A stretch of 64,000 bases of DNA from Blattamonas nauphoetae (GCA_033064195.1 JARBJD010000313.1:20027-84026), one strand, 5' to 3'. Shown: positions 46,321-56,472, counted from the stretch's first letter. Numbers and translations: made by a program. Notes: generated from the sequence alone by a model not told the origin.

Positions 46321-46779
46321 GGGTGTCTCAATTTTCAGGGGAAAAACTCGATCTCAGGGGAGTATCTCAATCACAGGGGAGAATCTCAATCACAGGGGAA
46401 AATCTCAAACACAGGGGAAAATCTCAATCACAGGGGAAAATCTCGGGCCACAGGGGAAGAATCTCAAGGACAAGGGGATTGAAGAAGAACACAATTTTGA
46501 TCCTGTTTGGTTTAGTGGGTAGTACATTGGACTTTGAGGCGGCGGACCCGGGTTCGATTCCTGTCATCGACTTTTTTTTCCTATTTTATTACATTTTTTT
46601 TAAGATATCACAACTTCTTTCTCTTTTCAACTTTCCACATTTGGAGAGTTTGTCAATGACTGATGAACTGTGATCGTGTGATCCTTCATGATCTTTCATT
46701 GATTCTCTGATTTAAGCATAATTTCCACACAAATTATCAATCCACAACACATGTTTGAAATGAATGATATGTATTCTTC
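46321..46779 (+). repeat. Left TIR with subterminal 19-20-bp repeats
   Basis: From 46326 to about 46470 a unit like TCTCAATCACAGGGGAAAA recurs about eight times with changes (first CTCAATTTTCAGGGG, then CTCGATCTCAGGGG and so on), a likely array of transposase binding sites. A tRNA-like relic follows at 46503-46571, then a non-coding A/T-rich stretch. Confidence 0.85.
46503..46571 (+). pseudogene. tRNA-like relic (Gln-UUG-like) in the left TIR
   Basis: Seen: a pol III A-box-like TGGTTTAGTGGG, an anticodon-loop-like CTTTGAG preceded by TTGGA, a B box GGTTCGATTCC, and an eight-T run directly after (46572-46579). The T arm pairs reasonably (CCGGG/CCTGT). The anticodon stem is largely broken and the acceptor ends do not pair, so it is not a working tRNA. 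The loop agrees with glutamine (TTG). It may be an old tRNA pseudogene or the head of a tRNA-derived SINE. Confidence 0.6.
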
Positions 46780-46844
46780 ATCGTTTTGAATTTCGCTGTC
46801 ATCAGCCCCGAAAAATAAAAAGATCCTTCGATGGCTCGATTGTC

Positions 46845-49286
46845 GTTTGGGACTGCAGATCGCTTCGGGTCCACTGCAACCGTGTCTTGTTTACTTCCTA
46901 ACCCTTCTCCAGCGCGGAGGACTCCCTCACCTTTCTCGTGTCGCTCTCAGTGAAGAGCATCTCATACGATCCGATCTCGTCACCGATGTCATCCAAGTAG
47001 TGCGGTTGGCGCGAAGGGACGATTGTTGAGTGGAACTTCTCGATCGAGGCGAGTTGTGCAGCTGACTCGCTCACTCCCACCCAATCTGCCTATGTGTCGA
47101 TCGTGATGAGCCAGTTTTTGGAGAGAAGGCGTTCGAGCTCAGTTTTTTGGGAGAGGAGGGAAGAGACCTCGGAGGAGTGGGTGTAGATGCTGAAGGGAAT
47201 AAAGGAAAACAGAAAGGAGAATGATGGATGAGAGAAGGGCATGAAAGAACGAAGAGCAAAGACGATGAATGAGATGAGACGCACACCGCTGGTTGGATTC
47301 GTCGAGTGACTGGTTTGTTGCGGTCAGGTTGGCTTTGAGTGTGTCTCGCTCTGTCGTGAGCTGATCAAGGGTCGTGTGGAATGTCTCGATGGAATGGCTT
47401 TTCTTCTTGTTCATCCCAATCCACTCATCCACCTCCCTTTTCGTCTCATCCAATCTCTCCTCCAAACGTGTGTTGATCTCCCGCTGCATCTCCATCTTCT
47501 TTCGCGTCTGCTCCAAACTCTTTTCCAGTGTGCTTTCGTCAGCGGCCAGCGAAGCTGCTCGAACTTGGAAGTCTGACATTGTTTCGGTCAGTCGAGCGTT
47601 CTCCTCTTTGAGACGAGTCAGTTCGGCAGAGTGCTGGCGTTCTGTTTTGGCGAGCGTTGCTTTCAAGGAATCGATCATTCGCAACAGATCTACATTCGAT
47701 GCAGAAGATGCGGATGTGTCGACGAGGTGTTCTTGTTCCTGTTTCAGAGAAGAGAGACGGTGCTCTTCGGATGTTGTCGGTGGGGTGTGACGTGTCAGGT
47801 CAGCCGGCGACTCCTTCCGCTCTCCTCTTCTCTCCTGCAGCGAGCTGTTCGGCTTTTGTCTCGCCACGAACGAGTCTTTCAAACGCGAGAAATTGTCGAC
47901 TTGCTCGTCTCGCATGGAGTCGGCGATGATCGTGTTCGACAGGACGAGGCCGTGCTTGTCAACAGCCAGTTGGAGAGCAGGTGGGCTCAGCCGCTCCTCC
48001 CAACACTCACACGCTGTTTCTTCTGTTTCAATTCGCGTCTGGTCTTCCTCCGAAGTTGGTTCGTCCTCGTTCTCTCTTCTCCACTCACTCTCACTTCAAC
48101 TCTCGCTGTCATTGTCTGTCTGCGTGTCTGCTTCATATTCAGTCTCGTTCCGGTTCGTGTCGCGTGAGGGTTGCGATGAGACGGCGTTGTTCAGATTGAC
48201 AGAATTCACTTTTTCTGCGTCGTTCTGCGAGTCGTTCTGGTTGCTCGTCTCTCCCAACACTTTATCTCGTCGTGTGTGGAGTTGTGATTCATTCTCTCTC
48301 GTGTCCTCTGTTGAGTCCTCGTTCTTCTCAGCTCGTTCGCCAGGCTCCTCGCTGTCTGATCCTTCTTCCCGCGTGTTGGCGACTCTGACTGAATTAGTGT
48401 CAGTGCGACATTCATCGGACATGCCGGAATCGACGAATAGAAACGCCAGTTGTGGACAGCACACAATGTGTGGTTTGAGGGTGACATGATGGGAGTTGGA
48501 GGACATGCGAAGCGAGTTGCGGGATTTCTCGGGTGTTGTGCGAGGAGAAGCGGGCTGTCGAGATGGACGGGAGGAAAGTCGGGAAGTGGAAGATTGGGGT
48601 TTGTAGAAAGATGATTGGGTGAAGTGGGGGTTGTCTTCTTGTGTGTACCGTTGCTGTGAGATTGGCTTTGACTGATGTGTGGTTTCTGACTGTTCTTGGT
48701 TGGTGTATGTGGGAGGCATTGTTAAAAAACAAGATTAATCTCGTTCTGTTTGCTGGTTGGTGCGAGACGTGGCATATTCTTCATTGAACAGCTGATTCTC
48801 TGATTGTTGTGGTGGACGATGAAATGACTGGGAATTCTGCGTGGCAAAGGCAGCAGATGATTGCTGTGGAAACTGTGGGTTGATGTGCTGTTGTTGTTTG
48901 TTCACAAAACCCTCTCTGGTTGAGAGGGAGTCTGCCCTTTGTTTGGCATACCGCTGTGCCTGTAAACGGACAGTGCTGTGCTCGTTCCGAGAAAGGAAGG
49001 GAGAAAAGTCCTTTTGTTGATCTGGGAAGGCGACAACAACTCGTTCAGAATCGACGAGCGGGTTCTGGACATCGTTGATCTTGGCTGGAGGCTGTTCGAG
49101 TTTGTTTCGATTCTCAAGAACTTTAACATGAGGATGGAGGAGATACGACATAACATCGCCCGAATAGAGAGGTGGGAGTCGAGTATCTTCCACAAGCTCC
49201 TGTTGTGAGTGCATCAGAGATCTGATGGTCATGGGAAACTCCTGACTGGGCGCATCTGGTTGGTCATCTTCAGATTGGCCGCCCAC
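46845..49286 (-). pseudogene. Coiled-coil protein gene captured in the 46.3-50.3 kb element
   Basis: One minus-strand frame can be followed from 49286 to the 97-nt intron at 47190-47286, then on to about 46845. It is broken only by in-frame TAA (48735), TGA (48096), and TAG at 47090 and 46898. It starts with a Gln/Asn/Ser-rich region (PQQSENQLFNEEYATSRTNQ), passes an acidic one (EDSTEDTRENE, then REPSEED-like), and enters the coiled coil: ALQLAVDKHGLVLSNTIIAD, HLVDTSASSASNVDLLRMID, LTRLKEENARLTETMSDFQV, KREVDEWIGMNKKKSHSIET. The coiled-coil half is clearly related to 18503-19562 in the other element, with the same intron. The last part of that sister (basic tail) is missing here. Origin host gene not in this window; function unknown. 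Confidence 0.65.
47190..47286 (-). other. 97-nt intron, equivalent to 19081-19177
   Basis: GTGTGCGTCT...CCCTTCAG. Same position, same length and mostly the same bases as in the other captured copy. Its retention shows that capture was at DNA level, not through mRNA. Confidence 0.8.
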
Positions 49287-49342
49287 TGCAAACTACTTCC
49301 CAATCTGCCACAGATTCGCCTGCCTATCGCGCAGCCTGGCGT

Positions 49343-49834
49343 TCAGCGAGTCGATGATGTCTTGCACGTTCTAACGAAGATATAGACAGGAGAAAGAGGA
49401 ACCTGACCAAACCCTGAGCACATTCTCAAATTGATAAGTCTATGACAACCGCAGAAGGAGAGCATACTTCCGTTCTTCCAGCTCAATTCGCTTGTCCACA
49501 AGCGACGAGATTGCCATTTGTGTCTACTCACCCTTCTTTCCAAACTCCTCCACATCCTTCCTGGCCAACTTCTTCTCTTCTTCAATTCACCTAAACTTCA
49601 GGTTGAGCTTGCGTTCCATCTCTTGACTTCGTACAACAAAAACACGAACAGTGTCGTGATCCGCCTCCAGTTGTCTTGTTTCTATGATCGACGATAGATC
49701 CTGAACACAAATGAAAAAGAATAAGAGTAGACAGCTTCTTCAACCACCTAATCCACTTCATGCTCTTCATCGTGAACGATCTTTGCTCTCGCCCTCATTA
49801 TCAATTGGACAGAAATTGAGCTGTATGCAAAAAC
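49343..49834 (-). pseudogene. Possible upstream exons of the captured coiled-coil gene
   Basis: Short coding-like pieces in changing frames: VQDIIDSLNARLRDRQANLW near 49330-49375, LVDKRIELEERKYALLLR near 49470-49510, and LEADHDTVRVFVVRSQEMER near 49610-49680. Intron-like gaps separate them (a GTGAGT donor near 49530, a CGTTAG acceptor near 49376). They look like the 5' exons of the same gene, but I cannot fix the joins. 49700-49834 is non-coding. Confidence 0.4.
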
Positions 49835-50292
49835 GAAGAACACATATCATTCATTTCAAACATGTGTTGTGGATTGATAATTTGTGTGGAAATTATGCTT
49901 AAATCAGAGAATCAATGAAAGATCATGAAGGATCACACGATCACAGTTCATCAGTCATTGACAAACTCTCCAAATGTGGAAAGTTGAAAAGAGAAAGAAG
50001 TTGTGATATCTTAAAAAAATGTAATAAAATAGGAAAAAAAAGTCGATGACAGGAATCGAACCCGGGTCCGCCGCCTCAAAGTCCAATGTACTACCCACTA
50101 AACCAAACAGGATCAAAATTGTGTTCTTCTTCAATCCCCTTGTCCTTGAGATTCTTCCCCTGTGGCCCGAGATTTTCCCCTGTGATTGAGATTTTCCCCT
50201 GTGTTTGAGATTTTCCCCTGTGATTGAGATTCTCCCCTGTGATTGAGATACTCCCCTGAGATCGAGTTTTTCCCCTGAAAATTGAGGTACCC
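49835..50292 (-). repeat. Right TIR of the Mutator-like element
   Basis: Inverted copy of 46321-46779. Differences seen: two bases in the first eight, one substitution near the inner edge, and one T fewer in a T run. Such identity implies a recent insertion or ongoing homogenisation. Confidence 0.9.
50042..50110 (-). pseudogene. tRNA-like relic in the right TIR
   Basis: Same sequence as 46503-46571, opposite strand. Confidence 0.6.
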
Positions 50293-51946
50293 AAAAACCA
50301 AGAATCGTGTTGTCTCGCTTACCATCCAAAGCAAATGGATGGAGGGAGAGATGGATGATGTATTCGCTTGTCTGTTTGTGGAAAGAGTGATGAGTTTTGT
50401 TAATTTCGTTTAGGAATTGGTCTTGTTCTCTCGATTCTGTTTTATTCCAAACGTTCTGGATACGATCATTCATCACTTTGATGAGTTGTGAGTGGAGTGA
50501 TTCGAATTCATTTGTGAAGGGCAGCGTCGAAGGATTGACTGCATCGAAGAAGGCAGGGAACCAGCCGCTCCAGATGCGCTCCTTAGCAGTCCCGTAGCTG
50601 AGATGATACATAAACCGTCTGAATGCTTTGATAATGGCAGTGGTGTGGTGTGCCTGTGTAGGGACGAAGAGGGCAAAGAGTGATTGTGAAGGAAGTACCA
50701 ACGATGAAACAATTTTTCTGTCTTCTGTGATTGAGAATGTGCTATTTGGATGGAAGACAGGTTCAACTTGATGTGGCCAACACGACATGAAGTTAAGAAA
50801 CGCGTGGAATCCCAAATCTGAATATTGCTTCCCCTCGCCCATTCGAACAAGCAAATCCTCAAATGTCTGCACCCAGGAGTGTTCGACACCACTTGACGTG
50901 GCAAGATCCGACCATGAGGCTTTTTCTTCATTTATGTTCGTTCTCACATCTTCAAAAAATCGCCGAATGTCAGGAGAGGAGTGTGGAGCTAAAAATTGCG
51001 TGATGTGGCGCCGGCACACTTTCATGTGCCACAAGAATGATGGACCTGAGTGAAAATCGGTGCGATGAACTGGATGGGCGAGAAGGAACCGCAAATAAAG
51101 ACAGAATTGTTGGAAAATGGGTTTGATGATTTCGGATGTGACCTGTCGGTCATGAGAGGAGTAGGGGTAGAGCTTGAGATGACTGAGGATGTCGTCTGGG
51201 GTGATGGAGGATAAACACACGTTCACGATCGATGTAAGATGGCGGTGGAATTCTATTGTTGTTCTGTTTATTGGGATTGCGTGTGGCTTCAGGTTTATGA
51301 AGAGCTGAGGCAATAATCCTGTGGAAGCCACTGCCGCAGAGAACGCCTTTGTTGAATACCGCAGGCTAGCGTCGAAGAAGGAGACAGAAACAGCTCGGAG
51401 CTTGTCGGATGGATGGGAAATGAGTTTGATGAGAGCAGACGTCACTTTCGTTTGGCATTTTGCCTCCTCAGGGAATATGGTTTCAAAGAAATTTGTGGGG
51501 TGATCTTCGCGATATTTTATGTGTATGATTGCGTATTCAAGGAAACTGACAGCGTGATTAACTTCAATTTGCGTGAATGTCTGATTAGAGTTGATCTGTT
51601 CGAAGAGCGAGATACAGCCTTGTTGTAGAGCATCGGGGGTGATCGAATTCTGTTGGACCAACCTCCAATCCGAAGGGATGGAAGTGGGATAAATAATCTC
51701 AGTACTCCCCACATGGGCTTGTTCTGACATTGACGCAACATTCATCCGCTTTCGTTTCAGTTCATATAGAAGAATTTGCTTTGAAATTCGGATATATTGA
51801 CAATCATTCGCATTAATAGTGAGTACATCAGTTGTATAATGGATCGAAGGCGAAACAAGTGATGTTTTGTTGCATCAGTGGGTCAACGCAATCACGCAAT
51901 GTGCAATTTAAGTTAGATCATGGGTTGATCGTAATCGATTCTCTAA

Positions 51947-52462
51947 GTGAGGGTCATGCCAAAAAGTAAAGTGGAAAAAGGACACATCCCAACAAAAGAG
52001 GTCTTCACAGAATATATCGGACCGTTTTTCGATCCACAGCTCACCGAAATCCTCTATCTCGAATTCGTTCAGCATCGTGGGGCTTCAGACGCAGAGAAAG
52101 CAAGATGGTTCGTTAAGAGAACCAATCTCGTCCAGCCCATCAAGCAGCTCCAAGGTGAATCAATATCGCGGGGTCTTGGCATCTTACCATCCACATTCTC
52201 GCGAGCAAGATCATTTCAATGCAAGAAAACTGAAAAAGGAATGGGAAACAGACTTTTGAGTGACAAAGAGGAGGAAGAGGTTGTTCAGAAAGCAATCGAT
52301 GCCTTTCGAACGGAAAAACCATGGAAGCTTAAAGATCTCCGACAGACAATTCAGACAGACTTTGGGTTCACAGTATCTCACAATTTCCATCAGAGACTTT
52401 TAACTCGACACCAAGACAAACTTAGCATGAACGCTTCAAACCACGGGAAGTATACAGAATGA
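51947..52462 (+). CDS. pogo-type transposase, N-terminal DNA-binding part
   Basis: 171 residues from ATG 51947 (MRVMPKSKVEKG). Basic and helical; ARWFVKRTNLVQPIKQLQ and KPWKLKDLRQTIQTDFGFTV fit the helix-turn-helix/CENP-B-like region that precedes the DDE domain in pogo transposases, the second being a typical winged-helix recognition segment. It ends TGA at 52462, overlapping the ATG of the next frame by four bases (ATGA). Copy 1 has exactly the same arrangement, so the split is older than the duplication: either an ancestral frameshift or two separate proteins. Confidence 0.7.
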   Translation: MRVMPKSKVEKGHIPTKEVFTEYIGPFFDPQLTEILYLEFVQHRGASDAEKARWFVKRTNLVQPIKQLQGESISRGLGILPSTFSRARSFQCKKTEKGMGNRLLSDKEEEEVVQKAIDAFRTEKPWKLKDLRQTIQTDFGFTVSHNFHQRLLTRHQDKLSMNASNHGKYTE

Positions 52463-53415
52463 GAGCCAACCCAGCGGACATAGAAAGGCACAAGGATGAA
52501 ATTTCAAAGGTATTTGACGAAACTCCATGGTCTTTCATTTTTCACACAGATGAAAGTCAATACCATGCTTGGGAAGATTGCACAACTCAAAAATTTTTGG
52601 TTCCAGCCGATCAACAATCTGAAAATCACATTCCTGTTTCACGATCTGAAAAAGCAATGACTCTCCTCCCTTGTCTTTGTCTCGACGGATCATCTGAGAT
52701 CCCTTTCTTCGTGATCGGGACTACAATTGATGTACTGAAAATGGCCCAAATTGGTGTGGTACATGGTCGAGATTGTTTAGTTTATCAGTCGACAACTCAA
52801 TGGGTCGATTCCGACCTCTTTTCGAGATGGATTGAACATGTCCTCGTACCCACCATAAATTTTCGGCGAGTGGCACTAAACCTCCCAGACCAAAAGGCTG
52901 TTTTGATCACTGACGGACTCAAAGTCCACGGGACCGACGAAGTTCGCATCATTCTCGAATCGCACAACATCCAATTGTATCTTCTTCCTCCCAACTCATC
53001 TCACCTAACACAACCGTGCGATCTCGGCATTTTCGGGGTATGGAAAATGAGGATAAATGAACAACGAGGGAGAGAATGCGATTCTACAATTGAGGAGTTG
53101 ATCGCCATTGCCACGTGTGCCTATGTTCAAAGCACCTGCCCAATCTCCGTACGAAGTGCATTTAGAGCTGCTGGACTGGATGTATCTTTGACGGACGATG
53201 GATTACTCCCGGCTGTCAACCATTCAAAGATGGAACAGATAGCTCAACAGCTCCGTGGAGAAAATGTCTCGATCTCTCCCAAGAAAGAGCCCACTCGCAG
53301 AAAGACACGTCCACAACCCTTTGGAATCCTACCAGCCTTCTCCCAAGATCCAGAAAAGAAAAAACAATCGAAGAAAGGTAAATCGAAGAAAGCGACACCA
53401 GCAACTCACACATAA
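52459..53415 (+). CDS. pogo-type DDE transposase, catalytic part
   Basis: 318 residues from ATG 52459 (MRANPADIERH) to TAA. The catalytic triad positions of the pogo/Tigger DDE_1 fold are visible: FHTDESQYHAW (first Asp), VLITDGLKVHGTDEV (second), and LPPNSSHLTQPCDLGIFGVW (third Asp in the QPxDxGxF motif characteristic of pogo). An Arg/Lys-rich tail (KKKQSKKGKSKK) could be a nuclear localisation signal. It lacks its own DNA-binding region, which is in the overlapping upstream frame. If that frameshift is bridged, the element may be autonomous; this is the only transposase in the window with all three catalytic residues in one frame. Confidence 0.85.
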   Translation: MRANPADIERHKDEISKVFDETPWSFIFHTDESQYHAWEDCTTQKFLVPADQQSENHIPVSRSEKAMTLLPCLCLDGSSEIPFFVIGTTIDVLKMAQIGVVHGRDCLVYQSTTQWVDSDLFSRWIEHVLVPTINFRRVALNLPDQKAVLITDGLKVHGTDEVRIILESHNIQLYLLPPNSSHLTQPCDLGIFGVWKMRINEQRGRECDSTIEELIAIATCAYVQSTCPISVRSAFRAAGLDVSLTDDGLLPAVNHSKMEQIAQQLRGENVSISPKKEPTRRKTRPQPFGILPAFSQDPEKKKQSKKGKSKKATPATHT

Positions 53416-53894
53416 AATAGGCAACTAACTGTTATACTTTTCATACACTCATTGTTAATCTACTCAATTCTACGACAATAATAACCCAATGAATAGAAAT
53501 CTAGAGCGATCAACCCAAGCACCGGTTTAAATTGCACATTGCGTGCTTGCGTTGACCCACTGATGCGATGGAGTTTGCAATCTGCGAATGAATGTCATGC
53601 TTCTCCAAAGTCGAAGACAGAAAATATTGTGTTTCAGGATTTGACTGTGTTTTGTTGTGCTTTCCCGCTATTGTATGCTTGGGAGGCATGTTTGACGGAT
53701 CTGCCCTCACAAGCCATCTTGACAAAGCATCTATTGATTATTCTCGATGTCATGACTGTTTTTCATTGCTTTCTTGAAACGAAATTCAGATGATCACTGT
53801 CGTGAGATGAGAAGAAACAATGAAATGACATGAACAATGAGAGTGATTGGTTCGTTTGTTGTCAACAAAAATGAAAGCGAAGAAATGAGCAGCA

Positions 53895-54725
53895 TCAGTC
53901 AGTGTCATCCCAATCGATCAAATCGCCCAAATTGGCCCCATGAAACTGCATCATTCTCCTGAACCAGGTAATTTGCTGGTTGCGATAGTCGTTCACATCC
54001 TTCTTGACGAAGATGAACTCCACAGCATCCTGCCAGCCTTCCTCCAGAAAGAGATGAATTGTTCTTCGAAGTTTCGTCCTTTCAGCTTTTGCGTTGCCAA
54101 AATCACTTGCTTGATCGATGAAGACATTGAGGCTATATTTGTATAGGTTGGAAAGGCTGTCATCCAACACTCCACTGACATTTCGAGAGAAGAACCCAAC
54201 ACTGCTGAAACACCTGGCGATCGTACGATGATCACACCATCTGCAGACGTCAATGATCTTTTTGTCTCGATCTTTTCCTCCTCCAAAGTGAGTGATTTTT
54301 GGTTCGAAGAAAGATGTGTTGAAAATGTCGATGGATGGAAAGAGCAGTCGTTCAAGCTGGAACTGACGCATTCGAGTCGCGCTGAGGTGAACTTGATGGA
54401 GGGTGGGTTCAACAAAATTGAGGAGGCACAGTGTGAATTGTGACGAGTGATGTTTGAATGAGAGTCTGTTCTCTCTGACCGCTCGCACCACAACACCAAC
54501 TGTCTCCAGATCCACATCGTCCCACTCATCAAATGTTGGTTGAATGTCGTTTGGCTTTGGGCAGAGGAGAGAGTTGATTGGATGAAGATAGAAATAGTCG
54601 ATGGGGAGAGAGAGGAGAGACTCGAGTGCGTGGAAGAATTGTTCAGTGGTTCGGCCAGCCTTTCTGAACACTTCGGACAGACGAACAGATTCGAATTTCC
54701 GTTTGATGAATGTGCAGATGGGTCT
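53895..54725 (-). pseudogene. Large helical-repeat gene, copy 3 (5'-truncated, mosaic)
   Basis: 258 codons from 54671 to TGA 53895. The ends are almost identical to copies 1 and 2 (3' part 53895-53965, ending GDLIDWDDTD, and 5' part about 54465-54640, LCPKPNDIQPTFDEWDDVD), while the middle is strongly diverged (LLFPSIDIFNTSFFEPKITH). No N-terminal two thirds, no upstream exon. A paralog truncated on its 5' side, patched by gene conversion or unequal crossover with its neighbours. Confidence 0.75.
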
Positions 54726-56472
54726 CTCTGAATGAAATGTTACCCGCGTCGCAACTCTCTCCAGATGTGGAGAAGCCTCACCGAATCCTCACTGAACCCA
54801 TATTCTCCTTCTTTCGACTCACCAAAGGTTTTTCTAGTTGATTTGACTTTTCTTCTCCTTTTTTTGTTCTGATTTCTTGTTTCTGTGACATTTCCTCACC
54901 CAGATTTGCATATCCAGCTACAAGCAGAATATTGTTCTGATTTTACACATGATTTGAAGTGAAAAATCACAATTTGGTCATTTTTTACCTTCTCGTCTTC
55001 TTGATCCAACTCTGTTTTTTTCCGATCTCAGATCTGACGACAAAATTCTACAATAATCTCACTAATGAAATCCTCAGGTTTGTTAAACTCCTTTTCTGCG
55101 ATTTTCATATTATGCTTGGATAGGTGTGCTCATATCCTCTCAGAATGACTGTTCTGTGTCTGATCGCCCTTCATTTTCCGTTGTACCCCTCAAGCGTAGT
55201 TCCCATTTGAAAATTCGCATCAAATCCACCATTTATACAGAGTCAGAGTCTTTTCATGGAGATAATCCTTCCTCATCGTGAGGATTGCTCTGAGTGTGAA
55301 TCATGACTTTAACACTGATTCATGCATATCTTGTTGCTATTATTCACATCAACGCTCTTTTCTGTCATTTCACACGACCTCTTTGTTTTCTGACGCGTTT
55401 TGGTTCAAATAATGTGACAAAAGTCGACTTTCAAAAAAGTGCTCTCTCGAACGCGATCAAGACAAAATCGACATCATTCTACCCTTATCCGTCTTGAAAG
55501 CTGGTAATTGATAATTACACAAAAAATGATTTTTACCGACGCTCCATAGTGTAAAGTAACTTTTCATTCAGAATCGCCCAGATGCACCGATGGAGAACGT
55601 TCATTTCCGTCCCCTAAGACAAAGAGAATGGACGAAACATCTGATCGCCCCGCAAAAGAGCCGATGGAGGGATTTGATTGAGTCGTTCCAACACTCTGAT
55701 GGACCACAGAGGGTTTCACTTCAGGCATGGGTGTAACATGCATGCCATTCATTTTTATCTCACGTCACCCCTCAAGGAAATCAGAACCAGACATCACATT
55801 CTTTTTCATTTGGACAGTTTTGGGTTTTTACAAAAGGCGACGATACCGTGAGGAATAATCGGATTATTAGTATACCTGTGTGGCCTGGCCTGACCAAGAT
55901 GAAATCAAGGAAAAACCTGGCCACCCACTGGCCACAAGATGACAAAGAATGGGTGAGGGTTTCGAGTTGATCAAGCAATTCTCAAACTAAAGTAGTGCTC
56001 GTCCTGGCGATTTTACTATAGTTTTCGTCTAAGAATCATCATATCCAGCTTTTTTCACGTTTTTAAGTCTTTTCTCAACGAATTCCAGTTTCCTTACACA
56101 AACACTGAAAAATATGGTTTGATCGGCCACTCATTTTTTTCCAATTTTTTCTCTGTCCATCGCCTTTTTCTCTTTCATTTTGCCGAATTTCATCTCACTT
56201 TTTATAGTTGTCGTGAGTGGCATTCTGATGGTCGATGACCACGTTGAACTATTTCAAATCGTCCTCACCTTCTCGAGATTTCGGGGCATCTTGCCCATTT
56301 GTCAAGCCTGTGGCCTGTGGCCACACCTATTCTTAATCTTTTCATGAAACCAAAATCATCCAATTATCCTAAATTTTGAGCAAAATGGTGAAGTGTAGTC
56401 TGAATAATGAGATAATGAGAAATTTCAACACAATTTGGGCTGATCGTTTCCACCACCAAACTTTACTCACAG
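54726..56472. other. Non-coding A/T-rich interval
   Basis: No gene supported. Small frames (55303-55497 plus, 55752-55564 minus) lack relatives here. Two CCTGTGTGGCC / GGCCACAGG-like patches at about 55876 and 56306 form a loose inverted pair and could belong to the ends of a transposon around the hAT-like gene, but I cannot prove it. Confidence 0.45.

Larger units (their letters stand above)
46321..50292. mobile_element. 3.97-kb Mutator-like element with long TIRs and a captured gene
   Basis: Starts GGGTGTCTCAATTTTCAGGG and ends with the inverted GGGTACCTCAATTTTCAGGG. TIRs of about 458 bp match almost perfectly. The 9-bp target duplication AAAAACCAA is at 46312-46320 and 50293-50301; the uninterrupted site is seen in copy 1 near 41650. 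Long TIRs, a 9-bp duplication and a gene fragment inside are the marks of Mutator-like (Pack-MULE-type) elements. No transposase frame is present. The interior (46780-49834) holds an intron-bearing coiled-coil gene on the minus strand. The superfamily call is inferred from structure only. Confidence 0.8.
45260..51745 (-). pseudogene. Large helical-repeat gene, copy 2 (split by the 46.3-50.3 kb element)
   Basis: The coding parts are 51745-50302 (N-terminal, about 480 codons, MNVASMSEQAH to LDGKRDNTILGFW) and 46311-45260 (C-terminal, about 350 codons, starting FRNEREDSVAQ and ending GDLIDWDDTD, TGA). Here the G run near 51475 keeps the frame that copy 1 loses, and there is no MITE, so apart from the insertion this copy is complete: about 835 residues. 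No enzyme or membrane motif. The long frame 51745-49955 continues into the element TIR; its last 110 residues are not part of the gene. Confidence 0.85.
51876..53562 (+). mobile_element. pogo-type DNA transposon, copy 2 (coding part intact)
   Basis: Same ends as copy 1 (CAGTGGGTCAACGCAA), one base shorter because it lacks the extra T. Flanks GCAT and ATGC as in copy 1. It carries two overlapping transposase frames. 53563-53786 between its right end and the third gene copy is non-coding. Confidence 0.88.
39970..53955. repeat. Tandem segmental duplication, about 4.65-kb unit, two full copies and a partial third
   Basis: Unit boundaries fall at CAGATGATCA: 39970, 45152 and 53787. Each full unit holds a minus-strand large gene and a plus-strand pogo element in divergent order. 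After removing the MITE from unit 1 and the 3.97-kb element from unit 2, they are nearly the same length and differ, as far as I traced, by a handful of bases (a G run near 42839, a T run near 44180, one substitution near 42406). The first 150 bp of each unit are slightly more diverged in unit 1. The duplication therefore postdates the pogo insertion and predates both inserts. Confidence 0.85.

Noticed and set aside
46503-46571. Functional tRNA gene
   Set aside because: Acceptor ends do not pair and the anticodon stem is largely mismatched; only the A/B boxes, loop and T arm are tRNA-like.
47893-48489. 198-codon plus-strand serine-rich protein inside the Mutator-like element
   Set aside because: It lies antisense to the long coiled-coil frame, which has an intron and a relative elsewhere.
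46321-50292. Two independent inverted repeats or a palindromic assembly error
   Set aside because: The 9-bp direct duplication and the empty site in the sister gene copy show a single insertion with long TIRs.
55866-56335. Terminal inverted repeats of the hAT element (CCTGTGTGGCC / GGCCACAGG)
   Set aside because: Both patches lie on the same side of the transposase relic and no 8-bp target duplication was found.
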